DNA from: Hymenobacter busanensis
GTDB taxonomy: Bacteria > Bacteroidota > Bacteroidia > Cytophagales > Hymenobacteraceae
Reading direction: 5' to 3'
Length of the DNA stretch: 64,000 nucleotides
Assembly: GCF_008727865.1 (NCBI RefSeq)
Contig: NZ_VTWU01000007.1
Span: forward strand, 62,001-126,000
The position numbers and the translations under genes are program-made. Below, one piece after another: positions 1-7,967 of the stretch. Each line of letters starts with the position of its first letter. Position 1 is the stretch's first letter. Below the pieces are notes generated by a model, which saw only the letters and a list, made by a program, of their open reading frames with translations, ran no database searches and had not been told where the DNA came from.

Positions 1-658
1 CAAGGACGCCCGCTACGACGCCTCGTTTAAGAGCGTGTGGTACACGAATGCTCCCGTGGCCGGCAAGCTGGCCAAAGGCGACACCGCCATTCTGGCCACC
101 AAGCGCGCCATTCCGGCCGCCGTGGCTGCTACCAAGAAGTACGTTATCTGGGATGTGAACAGGGTGTACAACGCCGCCGGGCGGGCCGCCAGCGACCGGT
201 TGCACTACGTCACGCTCAAGAAGTTCGACGACCCCACCCGCGCCACGTTCAACGAGGCCCAAAGCTCGCGCGACGCCTACGTCATCCGCCTCTCGGATAT
301 GTACTTGACTGCGGCTGAGGCGTACTTAAAGCTCGGCAACACCGGCTCGGCCGTGCCGCTCATCAACGCTGTGCGGCGCCGCGCGGCCAAGCCCGGTCAG
401 CAAACGGCCATGGAAATCAGCGCCGCCCAGGTTACCCTGGACTTTATTCTCGACGAGCGGGCCCGCGAATTTGCCGGCGAGCAGCTCCGGTGGTTTGACC
501 TCAAACGCACCGGCAAGCTGGTGGACCGTGTGCGCGCCAACAACCCCGAAGCCGGCGCCAGCATCCAGAACTACCACGTGGTGCGCCCCATTCCGCAGCG
601 CCAGCTCGACGCCATTACCAACAAGGAGGAGTTCAAGCAGAACTCCGACTACCGCTAA
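1..658 (+). CDS. RagB/SusD-family outer-membrane nutrient-binding lipoprotein, C-terminal part
   Basis: The gene enters from the left edge in frame 2 and 218 residues are visible. The first visible codons read KDARYDASFKSVW, a typical SusD interior. The segment with LSDMYLTAAEAYLKLGN is the TPR-like helix pair of the SusD fold, and the C-terminal stretch DERAREFAGEQLRWFDLKRTGKL is a strong family signature. SusD proteins sit on the outer leaflet of the outer membrane and cap a SusC TonB-dependent channel. The susC partner should lie just left of the window. The substrate cannot be inferred. A strong hairpin terminator follows. Confidence 0.9.
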   Translation, partial: KDARYDASFKSVWYTNAPVAGKLAKGDTAILATKRAIPAAVAATKKYVIWDVNRVYNAAGRAASDRLHYVTLKKFDDPTRATFNEAQSSRDAYVIRLSDMYLTAAEAYLKLGNTGSAVPLINAVRRRAAKPGQQTAMEISAAQVTLDFILDERAREFAGEQLRWFDLKRTGKLVDRVRANNPEAGASIQNYHVVRPIPQRQLDAITNKEEFKQNSDYR

Positions 659-676
659 CCAGCAAGGCCATACCCG

Positions 677-723
677 CACGCAAAGCGCCCCGACTGTAGG
701 TTACGGTCGGGGCGCTTTGCGTG
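677..723. terminator. Hairpin terminator between convergent genes
   Basis: A perfect 18-bp stem (677-694 pairs with 706-723) has an 11-nt loop. It lies between the susD gene and the convergent CZB-like gene, so it can serve both strands. There is no long T tract outside the stem, only the TTT within it. Confidence 0.6.
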
Positions 724-740
724 CAGGGCGCGGGCAAGGG

Positions 741-1094
741 CTAGCTGGCGTTGCGCTCCAGCCGCTGCAGCAGCTCCTCGATCTGCGCCGCGTGGATATC
801 AATGCGCTCCAGGCCGGCGCGGGCTTCTTCGAGCTGGCCACGGCGGTACTGGTCGGCCAGTTCGCGGCCGGTGTCGAGCATGCGTTGCAGGGCGCGCTCC
901 AGCTCGCGCACCTCGGGGCGGCCGCTGTAGTGGGGCTTCACCACCGTTTGCAGCCACTGGCCCAAAGGGTTGTGCTGAAGCGAGAACAGCTCGGCGTCGG
1001 CTTCGCGCACGCCATAGAGCACCGACCTCAGCCGCGATTTGAACAGCACCTGCTTGATGCGGGCCTGCTGGAAATCCAGGCTGGTTATCACCAT
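741..1094 (-). CDS. CZB-like helical protein lacking the zinc ligands
   Basis: A 117-residue, all-helical protein. It resembles the chemoreceptor zinc-binding (CZB) domain: a first helix ending KSRLRSVLYG, a PLGQWL core and a late helix with a G-x-x-EEA pattern. The CZB family binds zinc through three His and one Cys. By alignment from memory those positions are Lys (first-helix His), Asn (Cys before LGxW) and two Leu, so zinc binding looks lost. It lies 42 bp downstream of the PAS protein on the same strand and is probably co-transcribed, so it may be a separate output or partner subunit. The homology call is moderate; it could be another four-helix sensor domain. Confidence 0.5.
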   Translation of the reverse strand: MVITSLDFQQARIKQVLFKSRLRSVLYGVREADAELFSLQHNPLGQWLQTVVKPHYSGRPEVRELERALQRMLDTGRELADQYRRGQLEEARAGLERIDIHAAQIEELLQRLERNAS

Positions 1095-1136
1095 GATACG
1101 GTGCGGAAAATAGCCGAAAGAAGAAACAGAAGGGGC

Positions 1137-2441
1137 TTAGCCACGAACATCCGGCGTATCGTTTCCCAAGGCCCGGCGGGCCCGTACCAAGTCGGTTACT
1201 TCGAAGGCAAAGACCAGAATACCGGCCACGGCGTTGCCCTCGCGGAACTGCTGATAGGTGAAGTTGAAGTAGGTGGTTTGGAGCGCTCCGCTGGCGTCGC
1301 GTTCTAGCTGCAGCTCTACTTCCTTGCCGAAGAACGTTTCGCCGGTGGTGTACACCTTGTCGAGGATGTCGACGAAGCCCTGGCCCACCACTTCGGGCAG
1401 CGCCTCGGCCACGGTGCGGCCCAGTAGCTGGCGGTGCGGAAAGAGGGTCTGGTAGAGCGGGTTCACCAGGTCGAAACGGTGCTCGGGGCCGCGCAGGATG
1501 CATATCATGGCCGGCGCCTCCATCAGCAGCGTGTGCAAGGCTTCGCGCTGGGTGGCCGCAATTTGGTAGGCCTCGTAGGCCTGCTCGGCGGCGGCGGCTT
1601 GGGCTTCGTTGGCTTCCAGCAGCTCTTGCACCATCAGCTTGGTGTCGTGAATGTCGGTGGCGCCGCCCACCCACATGGTAATGGCGCCCTCGGCGTTGCG
1701 CCGCGCCACGCCGCGCACCAGCACCCAGCGGTACTGGCCGTCGTGGCGGCGCAGGCGGTATTCCACCTGGTAGGTGTCGCCGGTGCCCACGCATTGCTGC
1801 CAGGTGCTGAGCACGCGCGCCCGGTCGTCGGGGTGAATGTCGTCGGCCCATTGCTGGCCTTGGGAAGCCTCGACGGTGCGGCCCGTAAACTGCAGCCAGC
1901 GCGGGTTGAAATAGTCGCGCTGGCCGTTGGGCTGGGCCGTCCAGATCAGTACTGGTAACGAGTCCAGGATAAAGCGCGTGCGTTCCTGGCTGTCGGCCAG
2001 TTCCCTTTCCATCAAGGCCCGCTGCTGGGCTGCGTGGTACTGTTCGGTTACGTTTTGGGTGCGCTGCAAAATGTACTGCAGCTGGCCCGCATCGTCGAGA
2101 ATGGGGAAGTGCGTGGCCTGCCAATACATTTCCTCAAAGCCGCCGCCCTGCTCGTCCGGTACCTTCAGGTCGTAGCGAATGAGGGGCATGGTGTGCGGCT
2201 CAAGGTGCCGACGCACGTGCTCGTGTGAGTTACGGATGACGTCGCCCTCGTTTTGGTTTGCGGAAGGAAAGGCTTCGAAAAAAGGCTTGCCCACAACTTC
2301 CTCGCGGCTTTTGAGCGACACGGCCACGTGGCTATCGGTGTTGTCGACGATGGTGGCCTCGGGGTTCGGCGCAATCAGCAGAAAGTTATCGGGCAGGGCC
2401 CGGAATAGCTTTTGATAGTCCGGAGACATAAAATCGGCCAT
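1137..2441 (-). CDS. PAS-domain sensor protein without kinase domain
   Basis: A 434-residue soluble protein with three PAS segments: about residues 10-130, 150-275 (with the classic PAC motif around YRLRRHDGQYRWVLVRG) and 300-425. No HisKA, HATPase, GGDEF or methyl-accepting region follows. Bacteroidota genomes often carry such PAS repeats fused to histidine kinases; here the protein simply ends. The small CZB-like gene downstream is the likely partner. On the minus strand a possible promoter precedes it: TTTTTG near 2539-2544 and TAGCTTTA at 2513-2520, close to the Bacteroidota consensus. The ligand or cofactor is unknown. Confidence 0.8.
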   Translation of the reverse strand: MADFMSPDYQKLFRALPDNFLLIAPNPEATIVDNTDSHVAVSLKSREEVVGKPFFEAFPSANQNEGDVIRNSHEHVRRHLEPHTMPLIRYDLKVPDEQGGGFEEMYWQATHFPILDDAGQLQYILQRTQNVTEQYHAAQQRALMERELADSQERTRFILDSLPVLIWTAQPNGQRDYFNPRWLQFTGRTVEASQGQQWADDIHPDDRARVLSTWQQCVGTGDTYQVEYRLRRHDGQYRWVLVRGVARRNAEGAITMWVGGATDIHDTKLMVQELLEANEAQAAAAEQAYEAYQIAATQREALHTLLMEAPAMICILRGPEHRFDLVNPLYQTLFPHRQLLGRTVAEALPEVVGQGFVDILDKVYTTGETFFGKEVELQLERDASGALQTTYFNFTYQQFREGNAVAGILVFAFEVTDLVRARRALGNDTPDVRG

Positions 2442-2683
2442 AGCGTTGGCAAGGAAGCGAAGCAGGAAAGCAAATGAGGCGCGGCCCTGCGCGGGCGGTG
2501 CTGGGGGAGGGGTAAAGCTACGACCGAAACCGCAGGCCCAAAAACCTCGGGCCGAGGTAAAGGTTTAGCGCGGCAGTTAAAACTACCCGCCGTTGGGGCC
2601 TTCGTAACCGGAATGTCCTGCTACTTGCCCGCCAGCAAGTAGTTGGTGCCGGTACGGGCTGGGTAGCCGGAGTGCGACACGAA

Positions 2684-2711
2684 AAAAGCGCGGAGAGGGC
2701 TCCGCGCTTTT
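2684..2711 (-). terminator. Rho-independent terminator of the YflT-like gene
   Basis: A 12-bp stem (2684-2695 with 2700-2711) around an AGGG loop, with A/T runs on both sides. On the minus strand the stem ends in a run of T just downstream of the general-stress-like gene. Confidence 0.75.
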
Positions 2712-2735
2712 CAAAAAACGGCTTGCAAAGCCGGT

Positions 2736-3095
2736 CTAAAGCCGGTCGCCAATGCCCAGCTCGTGGATGCGCACGGCGCCGTACTGGTTCAGCAGTTCGC
2801 GGGCGTGCTCGGCTTCGCGGTGGGTTTGCAGGTGCACGGCCACCACGCCGCCGCGGTGCGAAGCTTCGGCCTCCAGCTGCTCCTCACTGTCGCTGGTAAA
2901 CAGGCGCCGCATGAAATGGTGGAGGGAGTCATTTTCGGGAAACTCGCCGGTGGGGTTTTCGGTCGTCACGATGTCGTGGTCGGAAATGTCCACGTGGTCG
3001 GGCGCGAAGCCGTTGGCGGTGAGCTGCTCGACGGCTTCTTGCGCCGTGCGTGGGTTGCTGAACAAACCAATGACGGAATGAGGGGAACGTACCAT
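2736..3095 (-). CDS. General stress protein 17M/YflT-like protein
   Basis: A 119-residue soluble protein starting MVRSPHSVIGLFSNPRTAQEA. The N-terminal half, with its paired helix EAVEQLTANGFAPDHVDIS, matches the YflT/GSP17M family of small stress proteins that recall a ferredoxin-like fold. The rest holds a His/Glu-rich region and a C-terminal strand-helix unit (VVAVHLQTHREAEHARELL) that looks like a second half of the fold. An upstream in-frame ATG at 3161 would add 22 Pro-rich residues without family similarity, so the start at 3095 is preferred. The gene is monocistronic, with its own terminator. The molecular function is unknown. Confidence 0.7.
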   Translation of the reverse strand: MVRSPHSVIGLFSNPRTAQEAVEQLTANGFAPDHVDISDHDIVTTENPTGEFPENDSLHHFMRRLFTSDSEEQLEAEASHRGGVVAVHLQTHREAEHARELLNQYGAVRIHELGIGDRL

Positions 3096-3418
3096 GGGGT
3101 CAGAAGGTGAAGGATGAGAAGGCACTGCCCCGCAGCGTGGCGCGGGGCGCATAAGAGGCACTTGCTACTGACCCGCCCTGCGGCGGGTCCACCGGGGCCG
3201 CGGCGCGGGCGCTGCGGAATGCAAAACCCGCCTACGGGGCGGGGTGGTCGTCGGACAAGGAAGGTACGGGATTTACGAAAACGGTGGTCGGGTTCTTTTA
3301 CGGGCCCGGTTCTATTTTGGCACGCCAGAATTTTCTTACTTGCCGCCGCCGCGCAACCCCCGCCAACGGCCGGGCGTTAGCAAACCGTGCTGTTACTCAC
3401 CTAAAATTTTAACCCGCC
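3096..3418. other. Intergenic region with short GC-rich hairpins
   Basis: The region between divergent genes holds no convincing coding frame. It contains a compact 8-bp hairpin (3170-3177 with 3182-3189) and a second GC-rich inverted motif near 3225-3245. The promoters for the YflT-like gene and the small Lys-rich gene should lie here. TATTTTGG near 3313 resembles but does not match the Bacteroidota -7 consensus. Confidence 0.4.
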
Positions 3419-3532
3419 ATGGCCAAAGCCCAGGACGCCCGAAAGGAAAAAAAGAAAGAGCCTACCAAAACGCCGCAGGAGAAAAAAGCGGCCAAGGAGG
3501 AGAAAAAGAAACTGCGCGACCGGAGCGAATAG
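3419..3532 (+). CDS. Small Lys/Glu-rich protein (37 aa)
   Basis: A short frame starting MAKAQDARKEKKK and ending KKKLRDRSE, with 13 Lys in 37 residues. It is highly charged, probably one amphipathic helix, and has no hydrophobic core. Support for a real gene: an ATG with normal codons, an AT-rich leader, and a good hairpin terminator 15 bp after the stop. Short Lys-rich reading frames of this kind are familiar in Bacteroidota, where some may bind nucleic acid. That function is speculation. Confidence 0.5.
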   Translation: MAKAQDARKEKKKEPTKTPQEKKAAKEEKKKLRDRSE

Positions 3533-3547
3533 CTTTTGGTAAACACG

Positions 3548-3581
3548 AAGCCCCGACCTGGAAGCAGGCCGGGGCTTTTTT
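3548..3581 (+). terminator. Rho-independent terminator
   Basis: A 13-pair stem with one mismatch (3548-3560 with 3565-3577), a GAAG loop and a T run to 3581. It lies just after the small Lys-rich gene and faces the end of the SnoaL-like gene, so it is probably bidirectional. Confidence 0.75.
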
Positions 3582-3598
3582 GTGGGGCTGGCGACGGG

Positions 3599-4006
3599 TC
3601 AAGCCATGGCCGCCGCCGGGGCCAACTGTTCCTGCAGCTTGCCAAAGTCGAAGTGGTTCCAGCCCTCGTAAATCTGGCCGTCTTGCAGGTGCACCATGCA
3701 CAGGCCCGAAAAAGACACGGGCGTGCCGCTGGTGCGGTGCTGCGCCCGCACGGCGCACAGCGCCACCTCGTAGTCGTCTTCCGACACGACTTTCTCCACC
3801 TCGATGTGAATGTCTTGGAAGTCGGCGCGGAACTGGTCGTAGAAGGCCCGGAAAGCGGCCGGACCGCGGGCGTCGTCGTCGGGTACCAGCCCGCGAATGG
3901 TGGCTTCGGTGTGCACCAGTGCGGGTATGACATCGGGGCGGTCCTGGTTCCAAACTTCATCGAACCAGCGAAACAGGAGCGTGGAGTGTAGTGGGCGCAT
4001 GGGCAT
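3599..4006 (-). CDS. SnoaL-like/NTF2-fold ester cyclase family protein
   Basis: A 135-residue protein of the SnoaL-like polyketide cyclase/NTF2-like superfamily. The order is typical: N-terminal helix LLFRWFDEVWNQDRPDVIPALVHTEA, a GPAAFRAFYDQFRADFQDIHIEVEKVV segment, then strands ending in DGQIYEGWNHFDFGKLQEQL. Proteins of this kind use a cone-shaped pocket to bind or isomerise small molecules, and most have no assigned substrate. No signal peptide, so cytoplasmic. The gene stands alone, divergent from the TPR kinase. Confidence 0.8.
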   Translation of the reverse strand: MPMRPLHSTLLFRWFDEVWNQDRPDVIPALVHTEATIRGLVPDDDARGPAAFRAFYDQFRADFQDIHIEVEKVVSEDDYEVALCAVRAQHRTSGTPVSFSGLCMVHLQDGQIYEGWNHFDFGKLQEQLAPAAAMA

Positions 4007-4334
4007 ACCAGCGTAGAAGGTTGAACATAAAGCACCGCCAGCCGCAGCCGGCGTACTTTAATATAGCGGTTTTTGATTATTTTGGACCGAGTGGCCGGAC
4101 GAAGCGCATGCCCCGGTTTGGTTTCGTGCGACTTGATTTGCTGCATTGAGCTGACTAACAGAAGCAACGCATGCGCGGGTCAAGAAAGAAGCTGGCGGAC
4201 GTGGCGCAGAAAGCGTGGCCGGGCTGATGCGGGAAATCAAAGAAAATAGGCAGATATTCGCAGGTTCGAAACCGCACGCCGCGCTTCCGGTTGACTGTCT
4301 TCACTTCCCTTTGTTTCCGTTGTTTTTCCGCCGC
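4007..4334. other. Intergenic region between divergent genes
   Basis: 328 bp with no supported gene; it should carry the promoters of the SnoaL-like gene (left) and the TPR kinase (right). The kinase frame stays open upstream to about 4215, but that extension lacks a signal sequence. No repeat or clear terminator is visible. Confidence 0.4.
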
Positions 4335-6290
4335 ATGCCCGCCTGGTTTCGTCTGCTGATTTTGCTGGTGGTGTTGCTGTCGGGCATGGGCCGCCGCGCC
4401 GTTGCGCAGAGCCAGCCCCTCGACAAGCTGATGCGGCAAGCGCAACTGCCCATGCCCGACAGCAGCCGCGTGCTGCTGCTCTGCCAGATCAGCGACCAGT
4501 ACTGGGCCCTGCGCACCGACTCGGCCGGGGCTTACGCCCGCCGGGCGCTGGCGTTGGCGCGGCGCATCCACTACCGCCACGGCGAAGGCGAAGCCCTCAA
4601 CCGCCTGGGCGCCGCCCTGCGCGAAAGCAACCTGGCCCAGGCGCTGGAGCTGTTTCAGCAGTCGTTGCACGTGGCCGAAAGCATCCACGACCGTGCCCTG
4701 CAGGCCCAAAACCTGCGCAGCATCGGCATCATTTACGTGTACCTGCGCGACCGGCACCAGGGCATGTCCTATTACTTCCGGGCCTTGCGCATTGGGCAGG
4801 CGCTGCAAGATGAGCGCCGCATGGTTATCGAGCTGAGCAACATCGGGCTGGGCTACGATTTGTTTAATCAGGTCGATTCGGCGCGCTACTACCAGGAGCA
4901 GGCGTATGCCTTGGCCCAGCGCCTGCACACGCCCACCAACTACATTCTCTACGGACTGGGCCAGGTAGCCCGCAAGCAGGGCCGCACCGCGCAAGCCCTC
5001 GATTTCTACCGGCGCAGCATTGCCGAGTCGCGGCAAATCGGGCACGAGCGCGGCGCCAATTTTGCCTACGTGGGGCTGGCCACGCTCTACCAGCAGCTCG
5101 GCCGCCCCGATTCCAGCATCTACTACGCCCGCCTGGGCTGCCGCGCCGCGCAGTCGAATGGCTTTTTGCGCGGGGTGCTGAATGCCAGCACCCTGCTCAC
5201 CCAAAACTTCCAGGCCAAAGGCCCCGCCGATAGCACCCTCAAGTACCAGAGCTTGGTGCTGGCCATGAAGGATACGCTGTTTGGGCAGGAGAAAGTCATG
5301 CACTTGCAAAGCATCGACTACAACGCCCGCGAGCGGGCCCGGCAAGCCGCCGCCGACCAGGCCGCTCTGAAAACCCGCTACCGCACCTACGCCCTGCTGG
5401 CCGGGGTGGTGGCGCTGTTGCTGCTGGTGGGGCTGCTGGCGCGGCACGAGCGGCAGCAGCGCCAAACCAACGCCGCGCTGCAGGAGTCATTGGCCGAGCT
5501 GAAAGCGACGCAATTTCAACTGGTGCAGCGCGAGAAAATGGCGTTTCTGGGCGAACTGACGGCTGGCGTGGCCCACGAGCTGCAAAACCCGCTGGGCTTT
5601 GTGAAGCAGTTTGCGGCCGTCAGCACCGACCTCATCGACGAGATAAACGGGGCGCAGCGCCTGGCCCGCGACGGAAAGCTGGAGCGCGAAATTCTCGACG
5701 GACTGAAGCAAAACCTGCTCAACATCAGCCAGCACGGGCAGCGGGCCACGGCCATCATCAAGGGCATGCTGGAACACTCGCGCACCGGCACGGCCCAGCG
5801 CGAAGCCGCCGACCTGAACGCGCTGGCCCAGGAAAACCTGCGCCTCGCCTACGAGGGCCTGCGCAACCACGACCCGCAGTTCAACGCCACGCTCACCACG
5901 CATTTCGACGAGCACCTGGCGCCTACGCCCGTGGTAGCGCAGGACCTGGGCCGCGTGCTGCTGAACCTGTGCACCAATGCCCTTTACGCCGTGCGCCAGC
6001 GCCAGCAGCAGGGCAACGAGCCCGGCTACACCCCTGAAATTACCGTCACTACCCGCCGCGCGTTCGACACCGTCACCATTCGGGTGCGCGACAACGGGAC
6101 GGGCATTCCCGAGAGCGTGAAGGCCAAAATCTTCCAGCCCTTCTTCACCACCAAGCCCGTGGGCGAAGGCACCGGCCTCGGCCTCTCGCTTTCCCACGAC
6201 ATCGTGAGTACCGGGCACGGCGGCACGCTGGTGGTAGAGTCGCAGGAAGGCGAGGGGACGGAATTCGTAATTACGCTGCCGCTGAACTAA
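4335..6290 (+). CDS. TPR-containing membrane sensor histidine kinase
   Basis: 651 residues. A signal peptide (residues 1-25, ending AVAQ) leads to a periplasmic array of tetratricopeptide repeats (about 40-330), one transmembrane helix (YALLAGVVALLLLVGLLA) and a cytoplasmic kinase. His414 lies in the dimerisation motif LTAGVAHELQNPLGF. The ATPase domain shows an N box (LLNLCTNALYAV), VRDNGTGIP, FQPFFTTKP and GEGTGLGLSLSH. This architecture is common in Bacteroidota and senses unknown periplasmic cues. The start at 4335 is chosen because it gives a clean signal peptide. No response regulator is adjacent, so the gene is an orphan kinase here. Confidence 0.9.
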   Translation: MPAWFRLLILLVVLLSGMGRRAVAQSQPLDKLMRQAQLPMPDSSRVLLLCQISDQYWALRTDSAGAYARRALALARRIHYRHGEGEALNRLGAALRESNLAQALELFQQSLHVAESIHDRALQAQNLRSIGIIYVYLRDRHQGMSYYFRALRIGQALQDERRMVIELSNIGLGYDLFNQVDSARYYQEQAYALAQRLHTPTNYILYGLGQVARKQGRTAQALDFYRRSIAESRQIGHERGANFAYVGLATLYQQLGRPDSSIYYARLGCRAAQSNGFLRGVLNASTLLTQNFQAKGPADSTLKYQSLVLAMKDTLFGQEKVMHLQSIDYNARERARQAAADQAALKTRYRTYALLAGVVALLLLVGLLARHERQQRQTNAALQESLAELKATQFQLVQREKMAFLGELTAGVAHELQNPLGFVKQFAAVSTDLIDEINGAQRLARDGKLEREILDGLKQNLLNISQHGQRATAIIKGMLEHSRTGTAQREAADLNALAQENLRLAYEGLRNHDPQFNATLTTHFDEHLAPTPVVAQDLGRVLLNLCTNALYAVRQRQQQGNEPGYTPEITVTTRRAFDTVTIRVRDNGTGIPESVKAKIFQPFFTTKPVGEGTGLGLSLSHDIVSTGHGGTLVVESQEGEGTEFVITLPLN

Positions 6291-6308
6291 GCCGGCGGAG
6301 TCGACTCG

Positions 6309-6758
6309 TCAGGGGCGGCGCATGGAGAGGTGCGGAATGCCGTCTTCGAGGTACACGGCGCTGCTGGGCTCGAAACCAAAGCTTTGGTAGAAGTCGAGCA
6401 GGTATTGCTGCGCCCCGATTTTGATGGGCCCGGTGCCAAACAGCCGCTCGCACTGCGCCAACGCCTCCCGCATGAGTGCCTGCCCAAGCCCCGAGCGCCG
6501 AAACTGCGGCGACACCACCACGCGGCCGATGCTGGCCTCGGCATAGCACGCGCCGGGCGCAAACAGCCGGGCGTAGGCGGCCAAGCGACCATCGGGAGCG
6601 AGGCCCAGCAGGTGGTGGGCCGCGGCGTCCTGCCCGTCGATGTCCTGAAAAGCGCAGGCCTGCTCCACCACAAATACCTCACTGCGCAGTTGCAGCAGGG
6701 CGTACAGTTCGTCGAGGGCAAGGGCGGCGTAGGGCTTGCTGGTCCAGGTTAGCGTCAT
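6309..6758 (-). CDS. GNAT family N-acetyltransferase, ElaA type
   Basis: A 149-residue GNAT-fold protein. The N-terminal LYALLQLRSEVFVVEQ followed by FQDIDGQD is characteristic of ElaA-family acetyltransferases. The acetyl-CoA binding loop region is IGRVVVSPQFRRSGLGQALM, and the family ending YLLDFYQSFGFEPSS is present. The substrate is unknown. The start at 6758 matches the family; eight more residues are possible upstream. A consensus -7 box (TACTTTTG) lies 22 bp before the ATG. Confidence 0.88.
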   Translation of the reverse strand: MTLTWTSKPYAALALDELYALLQLRSEVFVVEQACAFQDIDGQDAAAHHLLGLAPDGRLAAYARLFAPGACYAEASIGRVVVSPQFRRSGLGQALMREALAQCERLFGTGPIKIGAQQYLLDFYQSFGFEPSSAVYLEDGIPHLSMRRP

Positions 6759-6779
6759 GGCAGATGGTGGTAGCGGCGA

Positions 6780-6787
6780 CAAAAGTA
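6780..6787 (-). promoter_or_regulatory. Bacteroidota-type -7 box of the ElaA gene
   Basis: TACTTTTG on the minus strand matches TANNTTTG exactly and sits 21 nt ahead of the start codon. No clear -33 TTTG is visible. Confidence 0.4.
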
Positions 6788-6812
6788 CGGCGGCGGTTGG
6801 CGGAGCCGTGCG

Positions 6813-7646
6813 TTACCACGCCCGCACCAGCGCGGCCATCTTGTCGCGGGTGGCCGCGTCGGGCAGCGGGCCGTGCGCGGCTTGCAGGTTGTCGGCGAGG
6901 TGAGCAGGGTTGCGGGTGGCCGGAATGACGCACGTAACGGCCGGATGCCCCAGAATAAATTTTAGGAAAAACTGCGGCCAGCTGCCAATACCCCAGTCGG
7001 CGGCCCAGGGCGGCAGCGGCTTGCCGGCGGCACGGGCCAGCAAATTGTGCTCGGTGAGCGGGCGGTTGATGAGCGTGGCCACGCCCAGGTCGGCGGCCGC
7101 GGGCAGCAGGCGCTGCTCGGCGTGGCGGTCGAGAATGGAGTAGTTGAACTGCACGAACTCCACCGGCTCGGCCCGCAGCACGCGCTCCAGCTCGGCGTGC
7201 ATGCCATCGACGTAGTGCGTGATGCCGAGGTAGCGCACGCGGCCGGCGGCCTGCCATTCGCGCAGCGTGGGCAGGTGGGTTTGGTAATCAAGCAGGTTGT
7301 GGATCTGCAGCAGGTCGAGCACCGGGCGGCGCAGGCGGCGCATCGATTCCTCCATTTGCGCGATGCCCGCCTGGCGGCCCTGCGTCCAGACTTTGGTGGC
7401 CACGAAAAACGGCGCCGCTGCGGGCAGCTCCGGGCGCAGGGCCTCGGTCAGTTCGCCCACCGCCTGTTCGGCCCGCCCGTACATCGGCGACGAATCGATG
7501 ACGCGGGCCCCGGATGCGTGGAGGGTATGCAGCGTTTCGAGCAACCCGGTTTGGGCAGCTGCGTTCGGCACATCAAACGTTTGCCAGGTGCCCAGGCCGA
7601 TAACCGGCAGTGGCTCCTGGGTAGCGGGAATAGGGCGGGTGAGCAT
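6813..7646 (-). CDS. Aldo/keto reductase
   Basis: A 277-residue TIM-barrel oxidoreductase. The catalytic tetrad is visible as Asp51 and Tyr56 (IDSSPMYG), Lys85 (FVATKVW) and His116 (LLQIHN). Late motifs NRPLTEHN and CVIPATRNPAHLADN fit the NADPH-binding end of the barrel. Aldo/keto reductases reduce carbonyls with NADPH; the substrate is not predictable. Cytoplasmic. It lies 54 bp from the ElaA gene on the same strand and may be co-transcribed, although the ElaA gene has its own -7 box. Confidence 0.9.
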   Translation of the reverse strand: MLTRPIPATQEPLPVIGLGTWQTFDVPNAAAQTGLLETLHTLHASGARVIDSSPMYGRAEQAVGELTEALRPELPAAAPFFVATKVWTQGRQAGIAQMEESMRRLRRPVLDLLQIHNLLDYQTHLPTLREWQAAGRVRYLGITHYVDGMHAELERVLRAEPVEFVQFNYSILDRHAEQRLLPAAADLGVATLINRPLTEHNLLARAAGKPLPPWAADWGIGSWPQFFLKFILGHPAVTCVIPATRNPAHLADNLQAAHGPLPDAATRDKMAALVRAW

Positions 7647-7726
7647 GGGCGTAGCGGTTTGGCGGCTATACGCAGAACCACCCGCGTGGCGTTCGGCCGA
7701 ACATCAGCCTGCGGCATTGCTGTGCG

Positions 7727-7963
7727 CTATAAAGCCTCGCGGAAGAAACCCCAGACGCAGTTGGAAAACTCGCCCGCTGCAAAAGTGATGGTGCGGGCCG
7801 GCAGCCGCAGCTCGTACACACCGAACACCATCGGTTGCTGATACAGCGGGTCGAAGATGCGGGCGTGCCGGCGCGTGTCGTGCCAGGGCGCGTCCCACAC
7901 GTTCACGCCGTCAAGCAAAAACCTCTCGCCGTCGGGGCACGAGCCGATGTAGTGCCAGGGCAT
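7727..7963 (-). CDS. Conserved hypothetical small protein (78 aa)
   Basis: Starts MPWHYIGSCPDGERFLLDGVNVW; rich in Trp and aromatic residues, with no signal peptide or membrane helix. The chosen ATG lies 4 bp after the stop of the FabH-type gene, which strongly suggests co-transcription and possibly translational coupling. An alternative start 18 residues upstream would overlap fabH. No family is recognised. Its tight link to the ketoacyl synthase hints at a role with that enzyme, but this is inference only. Confidence 0.65.
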   Translation of the reverse strand: MPWHYIGSCPDGERFLLDGVNVWDAPWHDTRRHARIFDPLYQQPMVFGVYELRLPARTITFAAGEFSNCVWGFFREAL

Positions 7964-7967
7964 AGCG

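Noticed and set aside
4155-5465. 436-codon open frame opposite the TPR kinase
   Set aside because: Antisense shadow of a well-supported histidine kinase.
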